This document shows, one piece after another, positions 45,095 through 53,764 of a DNA stretch of 64,000 nucleotides. Made by a program: the position numbers and the translations under genes. Below the pieces are notes generated by a model, which saw only the letters and a list, made by a program, of their open reading frames with translations, had not been told where the DNA came from and made no database searches. This DNA is from an uncultured Psychroserpens sp. (GTDB lineage Bacteria; Bacteroidota; Bacteroidia; Flavobacteriales; Flavobacteriaceae), in NCBI GenBank assembly GCA_947488655.1, contig CANKZZ010000006.1:62001-126000 (forward strand), written 5' to 3'. Numbering within the stretch: position 1 is the first letter of the stretch; the number at the start of each line of letters is the position of its first letter.

Positions 45095-46594
45095 ATGAGT
45101 GAGGAAAATAAATTTAATTTTTCTGAAGAAGAACAGCGTCAAAGTCAGCAGACTAATGAAATGAACAAAGAGAATGCTGTCGAAGAAAAAAAAGAGGCAG
45201 TAAAAAAAGATGCTCAAGGTTTATGGAAGAGTATTACTACTTTTTTACATGAGCTTTTAGATTTTAGGGATGATACTGATCGTGACGAAACTATATTAGC
45301 AATTAAAGGAGATATACCTTTTAAAGGTGCTACTGCCTGGATTTTGGTATGTTCTATAATGGTGGCTTCGGTTGGTTTAAATGCCAATTCACCTGCTGTA
45401 GTTATTGGAGCCATGTTAATATCTCCATTAATGGGACCAATTTTAGGCGTTGGATTATCTTTAGCTATTAACGATATTGATACTTTAAAACGCTCTTTAA
45501 TTAATTTGGCTACAATGATTGTGCTAAGTTTATTAACAGCATTTTTGTTTTTCTATTTTTTTCCATTAAGTGAAGATACCTCTGAGCTTTTAGGTCGTGT
45601 TAGTCCAGATATTAGAGATGTTTTAATTGCATTTTTTGGTGGTTTAGCGCTTATTATAGCGAGAACAAAGAAAGGAACCATCGCATCTGTGATATTTGGA
45701 GTAGCAATTGCTACTGCTTTAATGCCACCTTTATGTACTGCTGGTTATGGCTTAGCAAAAGGTAATTGGGCTTACTTTCTAGGTGCAATGAATTTGTTTA
45801 CTATTAACACCATATTTATTGCATTAGCAACTTTTATTGTTTTAAAAGTATTGCGTTTTCCTATGCTTAAATACGCCAATTCGGCTAAAAGAAGAAGAAC
45901 TGCTAGGTTTGCAGCTTTGGTAGCAATTTTAGTGATGGTTTATCCTACAATAACGTTTTTAAACGTACTTAAAGAGAGTGGTTTGAAGAACGATTATAAT
46001 AGCTTTATAAAAGAAGAGGTAGAATCTAATCGAGAACTTTGGTATCAAAACGGAATCCCACATTGGGAGGATAAATCCATTGATTTATATTTTAATGGTG
46101 AAATCTCAAATCAAATTGTTGAGAATTTGGAGAATAAAATCAAAAACTACGATAAGATTAAAGATTTTAAATTATCTATTAAAGGCAACGAATCACGTAG
46201 TTTTGATAAAATTTCAGACGCTTATGATAGAGCTATTAGAGATTTAGATCAAAAGGATTATATCATAGATGGCTTACAGAAACAGGTAGAAGAGCTTAAA
46301 TCTAGTATTACGAATTTAAATAAGCAGTTAGAGTCTAAAACAGCATCTGTTGGTAATGTGTCTTTTACAAATCTTTCTCGAGATGCCAAAGTTAGATTTA
46401 ATGATTTAGAGTATTTTGGCTATTCTAAGATGCTAGAATCTAGAGATTTTATAAATATTGATACGGTTAATGTTGCAAATGTTAGATGGAAGTTGTCCTT
46501 GAATGATAGTGTTGTTGTTGTTAGAGAAAAAGCTCTACAGCAATGGCTTAAAAAAGAGCTAAAGGCAGATACTATAATGATAAGAAGAAATTAA
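45095..46594 (+). CDS. DUF389 (TIGR00341-type) membrane protein
   Basis: 499 residues. A charged N-terminus (residues 1-60) is followed by about six membrane helices between residues 75 and 300: TAWILVCSIMVASVGLNANS, VVIGAMLISPLMGPILGVGL, NLATMIVLSLLTAFLFFYFF, VLIAFFGGLALIIA, and the later MPPLCTAGYGLAKG. The GLNANSPAVVIGAMLISPLM block is the DUF389 signature. The C-terminal 200 residues are soluble with a coiled-coil segment (LQKQVEELKSSITNLNKQLE). The function is not established. It lies 3 bases after manC and its last 4 bases overlap the convergent mlaF. Confidence 0.87.
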   Translation: MSEENKFNFSEEEQRQSQQTNEMNKENAVEEKKEAVKKDAQGLWKSITTFLHELLDFRDDTDRDETILAIKGDIPFKGATAWILVCSIMVASVGLNANSPAVVIGAMLISPLMGPILGVGLSLAINDIDTLKRSLINLATMIVLSLLTAFLFFYFFPLSEDTSELLGRVSPDIRDVLIAFFGGLALIIARTKKGTIASVIFGVAIATALMPPLCTAGYGLAKGNWAYFLGAMNLFTINTIFIALATFIVLKVLRFPMLKYANSAKRRRTARFAALVAILVMVYPTITFLNVLKESGLKNDYNSFIKEEVESNRELWYQNGIPHWEDKSIDLYFNGEISNQIVENLENKIKNYDKIKDFKLSIKGNESRSFDKISDAYDRAIRDLDQKDYIIDGLQKQVEELKSSITNLNKQLESKTASVGNVSFTNLSRDAKVRFNDLEYFGYSKMLESRDFINIDTVNVANVRWKLSLNDSVVVVREKALQQWLKKELKADTIMIRRN

Positions 46595-47358
46595 CCTTTC
46601 TCTTCTAAATACATTTGACGTACTTTTTTAAATAGATTAGAAGAGTACACAAAATCTGTTACCACTTCATTATCTGTTTTAAAAATGTTTTCTTTAGAGC
46701 CTTCCCATGCTTTTAGTCCATCTTTTAGAAAAACAATTTTCTCACCAATCTCCATTACAGAGTTCATATCATGAGAGTTAATTATAGTTGTAATATTATA
46801 TTCTTCTGTAATTTCTTTAATTAGGTTGTCAATAACTATTGCTGTTTTAGGATCTAAACCAGAGTTAGGTTCATCACAAAACAAATACTTAGGCTTATTT
46901 ACTATAGCTCTTGCAATTGCTACACGCTTTTGCATACCACCAGAAGCTTCGCTAGGCATTTTATTATGAGCATTTTCTAAGTTTACACGATTTAAAACAA
47001 AATCTGCTCGGTCTTGCATTTCACTTTTACTTTGCTTGGTAAACATGCGTAACGGGAACATTACATTTTCTAAAATGGTCATAGAATCAAAAAGGGCACT
47101 TCCTTGAAAAACCATACCCATTTTGGCTCTTAAATTACGTTTTTCATCATCGGTAAGATTTGCATATATTTTGCCATCATATTCTATACCACCTTCCTCG
47201 GGAGTAAAAAGTCCAAGGAGACATTTTAAAAATACTGTTTTACCAGAGCCACTTTGCCCTATAACTAAACTGGTTTTTCCTTTTTCAAAAGTTGTAGATA
47301 TACCTTTTAATATATGTGCATCTCCAAATGACTTATGTATATTTTTGACTTCTATCAT
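46591..47358 (-). CDS. mlaF: Phospholipid-transport ABC ATPase, MlaF type
   Basis: 255 residues. Walker A GQSGSGKTVFLKCLLG, signature ASGGMQKRVAIARAIV, Walker B KYLFCDEPNSGLDPKTA and switch INSHDMNSV are present. The SGGM-x-K-R signature and PNSGLDP Walker B are specific for the MlaF/TrgD group of MCE-associated ATPases, which move phospholipids between the membranes. It overlaps mlaE upstream by 4 bases (ATGA). No MCE (MlaD) gene is next to it in the window. Confidence 0.9.
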   Translation of the reverse strand: MIEVKNIHKSFGDAHILKGISTTFEKGKTSLVIGQSGSGKTVFLKCLLGLFTPEEGGIEYDGKIYANLTDDEKRNLRAKMGMVFQGSALFDSMTILENVMFPLRMFTKQSKSEMQDRADFVLNRVNLENAHNKMPSEASGGMQKRVAIARAIVNKPKYLFCDEPNSGLDPKTAIVIDNLIKEITEEYNITTIINSHDMNSVMEIGEKIVFLKDGLKAWEGSKENIFKTDNEVVTDFVYSSNLFKKVRQMYLEEKG

Positions 47359-48095
47359 GTGCTTAGTAGGAGTTGAGTTAATATGTAATTAAGAAGTATT
47401 ATAGCGACACTCGTCCAAACAAATGACGTTGTACTAGCTTTACCAACTTCTAAGGCACCACCTTTCATGTAAAACCCATAATATGAAGGTATGGTTGCTA
47501 AAAGAAAAGCAAAAACAAAAGTCTTTATAAATGCATATATAATATGAAAAGGAATAAAATCGATTTGAATACCTGTGATAAAATCTTCTAGCGTGCCAAA
47601 TCCACCAAAAATAACAGCTGCCATACCACCTAAAATTCCTAAAAACATAGCAATAGATATAACAAAAGGATATAGCATTAACGCAATAAATTTTGGAAAC
47701 ACTAAATAGTTTAAAGCATTTATACCCATTACTTCTAAAGCGTCAATTTGTTCTGTAACTCTCATTGTACCTATACTAGAGGTAATAAAAGACCCAACTT
47801 TACCAGCCATAATTATAGAAATAAAAGTAGGAGCAAACTCTAATATAATAGACTGTCTTGTTGCAAAACCAATAAGATATTTGGGAATTAAAGGATTACT
47901 TATGTTTAGAGCTGTTTGTATTGTTACAACACCTCCAACAAAGAATGAAATAAAAGCGACGATTCCTAATGATCCTATGATCAAATCGTCAATATCCTTT
48001 AAGATTAATGTACGCATAACCGACCATTTGGTTGGCTTGCGAAACATTTCGGCAATCATTAAAAAATAAGAACCAATATTATGAAGGTATGACAT
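47355..48095 (-). CDS. mlaE: Phospholipid-transport ABC permease, MlaE type
   Basis: 246 residues with about five membrane helices. VGGVVTIQTALNISNPLIPK, APTFISIIMAGKVGSFITSS, IGTMRVTEQIDALEVMGINA and FPKFIALMLYPFVI are the conserved MlaE/YrbE blocks; the E-Q-I-D-A-L segment contacts the ATPase. It is translated just ahead of mlaF. The pair keeps outer-membrane lipid asymmetry or supplies MCE-type lipid transport. Confidence 0.92.
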   Translation of the reverse strand: MSYLHNIGSYFLMIAEMFRKPTKWSVMRTLILKDIDDLIIGSLGIVAFISFFVGGVVTIQTALNISNPLIPKYLIGFATRQSIILEFAPTFISIIMAGKVGSFITSSIGTMRVTEQIDALEVMGINALNYLVFPKFIALMLYPFVISIAMFLGILGGMAAVIFGGFGTLEDFITGIQIDFIPFHIIYAFIKTFVFAFLLATIPSYYGFYMKGGALEVGKASTTSFVWTSVAIILLNYILTQLLLST

Positions 48096-48175
48096 AGTAA
48101 AATTTGTTACGGTAAAAGTAAAAAATTAAGATGAGTTCTTAACCTTTAGTTTAAAAGATGATGAATTAAAATCTG

Positions 48176-48183
48176 TATTTTTG
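48176..48183 (+). promoter_or_regulatory. Possible -7 box for the alkaline phosphatase gene
   Basis: TATTTTTG is a full match but lies 112 bases before the ATG at 48296, so the leader would be unusually long for this window. Confidence 0.35.
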
Positions 48184-48295
48184 AATTTAGAAAATATAAC
48201 ATTAAAAATTGTGCACCATAAAAGTATTAGTATTTCGTAAAAAATAGTACTTATTGCATGCAGACTTAAATTGAAAAACAAATAAAAAAAATCAA

Positions 48296-49960
48296 ATGAA
48301 AGTTATCTTTAATCTTCTATTAGTTATGTTGTTTATTACTGCATGTAATGCTCAGCAGCCAATTTCCGAAGTAAAAAGCACTCAAAATCAAATTAACACA
48401 AATAGCCCTAAATTGGTAGTAGGTATTGTAGTAGATCAAATGCGTTATGATTATCTCACGAGGTTTGAGAGTAAGTATGGAGCAGGTGGTTTTATGCGTA
48501 TGATTAACGAAGGCTTTAATTGCAAGAATAATCATTTTAATTATATCCCAACATATACTGGTCCTGGTCACGCATCGGTTTATACAGGTACAACACCTAA
48601 ATATCATGGTATAATAGGTAATAATTGGTACGACAAAGTAATTAAAGAAATGGTGTACTGTGCTCAAGATGATAATGTACAATCTGTTGGTACTAGTCAT
48701 GATGCAGGTAAAATGTCACCTAATAGAATGAAAACCACAACTTTTGGTGATGAGAACAGATTATTTACGCAAATGCAAGGTAAAACTATTGGTATTTCTT
48801 TAAAAGATAGAGGTGCGATTTTGCCAGCAGGTCATACAGCAAATGCAGCATATTGGTTTCATGGTCGAGATGAAGGAGCATGGATTTCGAGTACGTTTTA
48901 CATGAGTGAACTCCCAAAATGGGTTTTTAACTTTAATATCTCAGATAAAGCAGAATCTTATTTAAAAGTTTGGGATACCTATTATGATATTTCTACATAT
49001 ACTGAGAGTGGAAGTGACGACAACACATTTGAAGGTGGCTTTAAAGGTAAAGAAAAGGCTACATTTCCTTATGATTTAGCAAAACTTAAAGATGGTAATC
49101 GTGGGTTTGATATCCTTAAAGCAACTCCCTACGGAAATTCTCTAACTACAGATTTTGCTATAGAAGCCATAAAAGGAGAACAATTGGGACAAGATGATAT
49201 TACAGATGTTTTAACTGTAAGTTTTTCGGCAACCGATTATGTAGGTCATAATTTTGGAGTAAGTTCTAAAGAGATTGAAGACACTTATATTAGATTAGAT
49301 AAAGATTTAGAACGCTTTTTTAAATTTCTAGATCAAAACGTTGGTGAAGGTAATTATACCGTTTTTTTAACTGCAGATCATGGCGCAGTAGAAGTACCTT
49401 CATATTTGCAGAGTATGAAAATCCCGTCGGGATATTTAAATAATAAAGAAACGAGAACACGTTTTACAGATTATTTAAATGCAAGATTTAAAGACTCTAA
49501 TTTTATAGAAAATATAAGTAATGATCAAATATTTTTAAATAGAAAACGCATAGATAGTCTTGGGCTTAATATTAACCAAGTGCAAGAATCTATGGTAAAT
49601 GAGCTTATAAATTATCCACATGTAGAAAAAGTGTTTTCGGCACATACAATGACCACTTCTAATTTTACAACAGGTATAGAATCTTTATTGCAAAATGGTT
49701 ACAACCAAAAACGATCTGGAGACATTATTTTAGTAGCAGATCCTGCATACATTTCTTATGGTAAAACAGGCTCTACACATGGTAGCGGATTAAATTATGA
49801 TACACACGTACCTCTACTTTTCTTTGGGAAAGGGATAAATCATGGAGAAACGTATGATAAAACGGTAATACCAGATATTGCACCAACCATGTCTGCACTT
49901 TTAGGTATTAGTTTTCCTAACGCAGCAACCGGTAAACCATTAGGATTTATAATTGAATAA
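48296..49960 (+). CDS. PafA-like alkaline phosphatase lipoprotein
   Basis: 554 residues. The lipobox FITAC (Cys about 17) predicts an envelope lipoprotein. The catalytic domain starts KLVVGIVVDQMRYDYL, with the first metal Asp. TYTGPGHASVYTG holds the Thr nucleophile expected in PafA-type monoesterases, SFSATDYVGHNFG a metal Asp and His, and FLTADHGAVEVP another Asp-His pair. SGDIILVADPAY, GSTHGSGLNYDTHVP and LFFGKGI complete the family pattern. It should release phosphate from organic monoesters in the periplasm or at the surface. The nuclease gene follows 10 bases later, so phosphate scavenging from nucleic acids is a reasonable joint role. Confidence 0.88.
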   Translation: MKVIFNLLLVMLFITACNAQQPISEVKSTQNQINTNSPKLVVGIVVDQMRYDYLTRFESKYGAGGFMRMINEGFNCKNNHFNYIPTYTGPGHASVYTGTTPKYHGIIGNNWYDKVIKEMVYCAQDDNVQSVGTSHDAGKMSPNRMKTTTFGDENRLFTQMQGKTIGISLKDRGAILPAGHTANAAYWFHGRDEGAWISSTFYMSELPKWVFNFNISDKAESYLKVWDTYYDISTYTESGSDDNTFEGGFKGKEKATFPYDLAKLKDGNRGFDILKATPYGNSLTTDFAIEAIKGEQLGQDDITDVLTVSFSATDYVGHNFGVSSKEIEDTYIRLDKDLERFFKFLDQNVGEGNYTVFLTADHGAVEVPSYLQSMKIPSGYLNNKETRTRFTDYLNARFKDSNFIENISNDQIFLNRKRIDSLGLNINQVQESMVNELINYPHVEKVFSAHTMTTSNFTTGIESLLQNGYNQKRSGDIILVADPAYISYGKTGSTHGSGLNYDTHVPLLFFGKGINHGETYDKTVIPDIAPTMSALLGISFPNAATGKPLGFIIE

Positions 49961-49970
49961 ACTTTAATAA

Positions 49971-50780
49971 ATGACTAAAAAAACAATCTATTCTATAGTA
50001 GCTGTTTTAATAATTATTGGAGTTTATGGTTATGAGCATTTTTTAACCGAAAAACAAACTGCCGAAGTTGTTAAAGAAGGAAAAAGTGTAAAGAATAATA
50101 CCAATGAATATTTTCTCCCAACGAGTACTACTGGGGAAATTGTGCACCACGAAGGGTATTCATTATCTTATAGCGAACCTCATGAACAAGCAGAGTGGGT
50201 TGCCTATGAATTAAAAAAATCTCATTTAACTAATACCAATTTTAAAAGACCATATTTTGAAATTGACGATGCAGTAAAAACAGGAGCTGCACATTGGAAA
50301 AACTATAAAAAGTCTGGATATGATAGAGGACATTTATGTCCTGCAGGAGATAGAAAGTACAGTCAATTTGCACACGATGAAACTTTTTTAACAAGTAATA
50401 TAAGTCCGCAAGAACATGATTTCAATGCAGGCGTTTGGAATACACTGGAGCAAAAAGTACGCTATTGGGCAAGTAAATATGATGGTGTTTTTGTTGTTAC
50501 AGGAGGAGTTTTAAGTGGTAATATGAAAACTATAGGAGATGAAAAGGTAAGTGTGCCAAATCAATTCTATAAAGTGCTCATTGATAACAATACTGGTAAA
50601 ACAAAAATGATAGCTTTTTTATTACCTCATAAAAATTCTAACCAGTCTTTGTATAAATTTGTAGTATCTGTAGATGAGATTGAAAAGCTAACAGGAATTG
50701 ATTTTTTTGCTGAATTAGATGACACTGTAGAAAATAGTCTAGAAGCCTCTAGTAGCTATAAAGATTGGAGTTTTAATTAA
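49971..50780 (+). CDS. DNA/RNA non-specific endonuclease (NUC1 family), exported
   Basis: 269 residues. A single N-terminal hydrophobic segment (TIYSIVAVLIIIGVYGYEHF) anchors or exports it. The beta-beta-alpha metal motif is YDRGHLCPAGDRK, with the catalytic His in DRGH. SNISPQEHDFNAGVWNTLEQ supplies the metal-binding Asn. VFVVTGGVLSG and VPNQFYKVLID follow as in other family members. It should cut DNA and RNA outside the cytoplasm. It stands 10 bases after the phosphatase gene and is probably in the same operon. Confidence 0.9.
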   Translation: MTKKTIYSIVAVLIIIGVYGYEHFLTEKQTAEVVKEGKSVKNNTNEYFLPTSTTGEIVHHEGYSLSYSEPHEQAEWVAYELKKSHLTNTNFKRPYFEIDDAVKTGAAHWKNYKKSGYDRGHLCPAGDRKYSQFAHDETFLTSNISPQEHDFNAGVWNTLEQKVRYWASKYDGVFVVTGGVLSGNMKTIGDEKVSVPNQFYKVLIDNNTGKTKMIAFLLPHKNSNQSLYKFVVSVDEIEKLTGIDFFAELDDTVENSLEASSSYKDWSFN

Positions 50781-50828
50781 TTAAAATTCCTCAACTTATC
50801 TAGCACTCATTATTTACATTAATTAAAA

Positions 50829-51683
50829 TCAAAATTGCTTTAATTTACCTTTCATCCCTTCCCAACGCAATTTTCTAATAAATTGACCTTGCTCTGCGCT
50901 AACTAAAGGTTCTAAGCTTTTTTGCTTAGCCTTAAAGTAGCCAATCATATAATCTTTAAAAAGTGTGAAGCTTTTTTTCTTTAGTGCTAGTTTTACTGCC
51001 GAAATGAGCGTTATTAAAAAGCCATAACGCATTTTATACATAGCTTCACCTTGTAGATGTTTAGATGCTTTATTGTAACTAATTCCCGTTGGTTTTAGAT
51101 GCTTTACATGCAAAGAGTCATCTGTTATTAAATCCCAACCGTAGTATTTTGCAAGAAGTTCATCAACCGTATCCCAGCCCATTGACGGTTTCAATTTCCC
51201 GATGTCTAAAAAACATTGTTTTCTGTACGCTTTTAATGCACCTCTAATATGGTCTTTACGTGTGAGATTTTCTAAGATCCAATGGTTATTTTTCTTTATG
51301 TAGCAAAATCCAGCAACCATTCCTAAACGCTCATTGTTATTATAATGAGTTGCTAATTGCTCTAAATAATGCTTCGGAAATATTAAATCTGCATCAAATT
51401 TGCAAATGACATCATAATCTTGGTCAAGGGTTTCAAAACCTTTATAAAAGGCGTTGATAATTTTAGAACCAGGTAGATGCGCATTGGATGACACTGTATT
51501 TACAATTGAAATATTTGAATGCTCACTATTATATTTCTCTATAATGTGTTGTGTACCATCAGTAGAATTGTCATTCACAACCACAATTTGTTTAGCAGGT
51601 AACGTTTGATTTACTAATGACTCAAGAGTTTGAGCAATAGAATCTTCTTCGTTGTGCGCAGGAATTATGATATAGAAGTTCAA
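50829..51683 (-). CDS. Glycosyltransferase, GT2 family
   Basis: 284 residues. FYIIIPAHNEEDSIAQTLES, VVVNDNSTDGTQHII, CKFDADLIFPKHYL (D-x-D) and GWDTVDELLAKYYGW (acceptor-side acidic residues) define a GT-A family 2 enzyme. Two short hydrophobic segments near the end may associate it with the membrane. It is last in a leftward operon with an FkbM methyltransferase and a ketoacyl-synthase-III homologue, 5 bases after the FkbM stop. Confidence 0.87.
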   Translation of the reverse strand: MNFYIIIPAHNEEDSIAQTLESLVNQTLPAKQIVVVNDNSTDGTQHIIEKYNSEHSNISIVNTVSSNAHLPGSKIINAFYKGFETLDQDYDVICKFDADLIFPKHYLEQLATHYNNNERLGMVAGFCYIKKNNHWILENLTRKDHIRGALKAYRKQCFLDIGKLKPSMGWDTVDELLAKYYGWDLITDDSLHVKHLKPTGISYNKASKHLQGEAMYKMRYGFLITLISAVKLALKKKSFTLFKDYMIGYFKAKQKSLEPLVSAEQGQFIRKLRWEGMKGKLKQF

Positions 51684-51688
51684 GAGTT

Positions 51689-52588
51689 TTAGTTTTGAAC
51701 AAATTTAGATATTAATTTTGTTTTAGATTTAGGAACAAAAAAACAATTGCGTATACCATCATCTTCAACACGTGTAATGGTGCTAACTTTATGAAGTCCA
51801 TGACTCGTATGGTTGTAGAAATCGTAATTAAGGTCTAAGAAAAAATTTTCTAACTCTATTTCTATTGTATCAAAGAGTGTTTCGCAAATAACTATTGGTT
51901 GGTATTGTTTTATAATGTCTTTTCCAGATTTTAAGATGTCAACTTCGGTGCCTTCAGTATCCATTTTTATTAAATCAATTTGATTGATAGCGTGCTGCTC
52001 AACAAAGTTTTTAAGTGTATTAGAGTTAACGGTATTTTTTATAAAATTTCTAGAAGTTTTTTTTGTACCAGCATTTCCTTCTCCTGCTAAATTATGGGAT
52101 ATATATTGGTATTTTAAGCTTTCTACCTCATAAAAATCTATTGAGCCAATAGTATTAGATAATGCCACATCTACTGCCTGTATTTGGTTAGAGAAGTTAT
52201 TAAGTGCTATATTTTTATTCAAAAAGTGTTTAGGTCCAAAGGCAGGTTCAAACGCGAAAACTTTCATCTTTGGATTAGATTGTACACCAAGCAGTGAGTA
52301 ATAACCAATATTTGAACCAATATCTAAAAACGTATTAATGTCTTTAGATAAAGTTTCGAACAGCTTAGAATATTCAAAACTTTTATAACCATTCCAAAAT
52401 AAAAGTTGAGTTAAATAACTAGTTTGGTTGGTAGCAATTTTTAATAGACCAGAGTCTGTCTTTAGATTAAGAGTTCCTGATGGAGGAAGTTTAATTTTAT
52501 TGGGTAAGAGTGGAGCTAAAATTTCATTTAAATTCCGAAGAAAAAAATTAATACGTGGTTGATAGATAAGTTTATATATGAGTTGCAA
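51689..52588 (-). CDS. FkbM-family SAM-dependent methyltransferase
   Basis: 299 residues. NTFLDIGSNIGYYSLLGV is motif I with the N-I-G-Y pattern of the FkbM family. KVFAFEPAFGPKHFLNKNI follows, then INQIDLIKMDTEGTEVDIL, whose D-x-E-G segment is also family-typical, and QPIVICETL. These enzymes O-methylate sugars or polyketides. It lies between the ketoacyl-synthase and the glycosyltransferase with gaps of 11 and 5 bases. Confidence 0.88.
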   Translation of the reverse strand: MQLIYKLIYQPRINFFLRNLNEILAPLLPNKIKLPPSGTLNLKTDSGLLKIATNQTSYLTQLLFWNGYKSFEYSKLFETLSKDINTFLDIGSNIGYYSLLGVQSNPKMKVFAFEPAFGPKHFLNKNIALNNFSNQIQAVDVALSNTIGSIDFYEVESLKYQYISHNLAGEGNAGTKKTSRNFIKNTVNSNTLKNFVEQHAINQIDLIKMDTEGTEVDILKSGKDIIKQYQPIVICETLFDTIEIELENFFLDLNYDFYNHTSHGLHKVSTITRVEDDGIRNCFFVPKSKTKLISKFVQN

Positions 52589-52599
52589 ATGCTTTAAAT

Positions 52600-53658
52600 T
52601 TATTGTTTGTAAACAATGGCATTTATATTCATACCAGCACCTACACTAGCAAATATAACAACATCCCCTTTATTGATTTCTTGATTTTTAAGTTGGCCTT
52701 TTAAAATCATATCGTATAGCGTTGGTACTGTTGCAACACTAGAATTACCCAATAAATTAATGGTCATTGGCATTACGCCTTCTGGCATTGCCATATCATG
52801 AAGTTTGTAAAAGCGCTTTACAATAGCCTCATCCATTTTTTCATTGGCTTGATGAATTAATATTTTTTTGACATCTTTAATAGAATACTCACTTTTATCT
52901 AAACAAGATTTTAGTGCCAAGGGTACATTGGTTAATGCAAATTCATAAATTTTACGACCGTACATTTTAATATATCGTCGTTGATCTGTAATTTCTGGGT
53001 GGTTAGTTTCTCCAAAAAAGATAAAATGAGCTTCATCTAAGGCAAATGTGGCTGTTTCGTGGGTTATAATACCACCTTCATCTGTAGATTCTTCGACAAT
53101 TACTGCTCCAGCACCATCACTATAAATCATTGAGTCACGATCATGTTTGTCTACAACACGAGATAGGGTCTCTGTACCAATGACCAAACATCGTTTTGCT
53201 AAACCAGATGCAATAAATGCTTTTGCTTGGATAACACCTTCTATCCAACCTGGACAGCCAAATAGTAGATCATATCCTACACATTTTGGATTAGCAATTT
53301 TTAATAAGTGCTTTACTCTAGAAGCAATACTTGGTACAGTATCACTTTGCTCTGCATCATGTTTAACATCTCCATAATTATGAGCAACTATAATGTAATC
53401 TAATGATTCTTTATCAATATTTGCATCTTCAATTGCCTTTTCGGCAGCATAAAATGCTATATCTGAGTTTAACAACTCGGGCTTTATATAGCGTCGCTCT
53501 TGTATACCAGTAATTGCTTTAAATTTTTCAACAATAACTTCATTAGGGCTATTAATAGTAGAACCGTCGGCATTTAAAAACTCATGATTGAAAAAATCTT
53601 CGTTTTTTTCTATACGACTAGGAATAAAGCTTCCTGTTCCAGTTATTTTAATACTCAT
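52600..53658 (-). CDS. 3-ketoacyl-ACP synthase III-family (FabH-like) thiolase-fold enzyme
   Basis: 352 residues. The full catalytic triad is visible: Cys135 in LLFGCPGWIEG, His269 in LIHQANEKMDE and Asn305 in INLLGNSSVATVP. The N-terminus IKITGTGSFIPSRIEKNEDF and VEKFKAITGIQERRY match FabH-type proteins. GCPGW instead of ACAGF/ACSG around the Cys points away from the housekeeping FabH and toward a specialised condensing enzyme for another acyl-CoA or ACP substrate. It is first in the operon with the FkbM and GT2 genes. Confidence 0.87.
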   Translation of the reverse strand: MSIKITGTGSFIPSRIEKNEDFFNHEFLNADGSTINSPNEVIVEKFKAITGIQERRYIKPELLNSDIAFYAAEKAIEDANIDKESLDYIIVAHNYGDVKHDAEQSDTVPSIASRVKHLLKIANPKCVGYDLLFGCPGWIEGVIQAKAFIASGLAKRCLVIGTETLSRVVDKHDRDSMIYSDGAGAVIVEESTDEGGIITHETATFALDEAHFIFFGETNHPEITDQRRYIKMYGRKIYEFALTNVPLALKSCLDKSEYSIKDVKKILIHQANEKMDEAIVKRFYKLHDMAMPEGVMPMTINLLGNSSVATVPTLYDMILKGQLKNQEINKGDVVIFASVGAGMNINAIVYKQ

Positions 53659-53764
53659 AAATTAGGGTTTCCTTTTAGATATAAACAAACATGGCAATAT
53701 ACTAACATTTAATTAAATGTCATTTTTCAAATTATAAATTATACGATGTTCAAATCACGTAAAA

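Noticed and set aside
46591-48095. mlaF-mlaE as an incomplete or broken lipid-transport operon
   Set aside because: The MCE gene is often placed elsewhere in Bacteroidota, and both genes here look intact.
48320-48700. 126-residue open frame antisense to the phosphatase gene
   Set aside because: Low-complexity Cys/Ile/Thr composition typical of an antisense shadow of an AT-rich gene.
50768-50790. AT palindrome TTTTAATTAATTAAAA at the end of the nuclease gene
   Set aside because: Without GC pairs it is too weak for a terminator and is expected by chance in AT-rich DNA.
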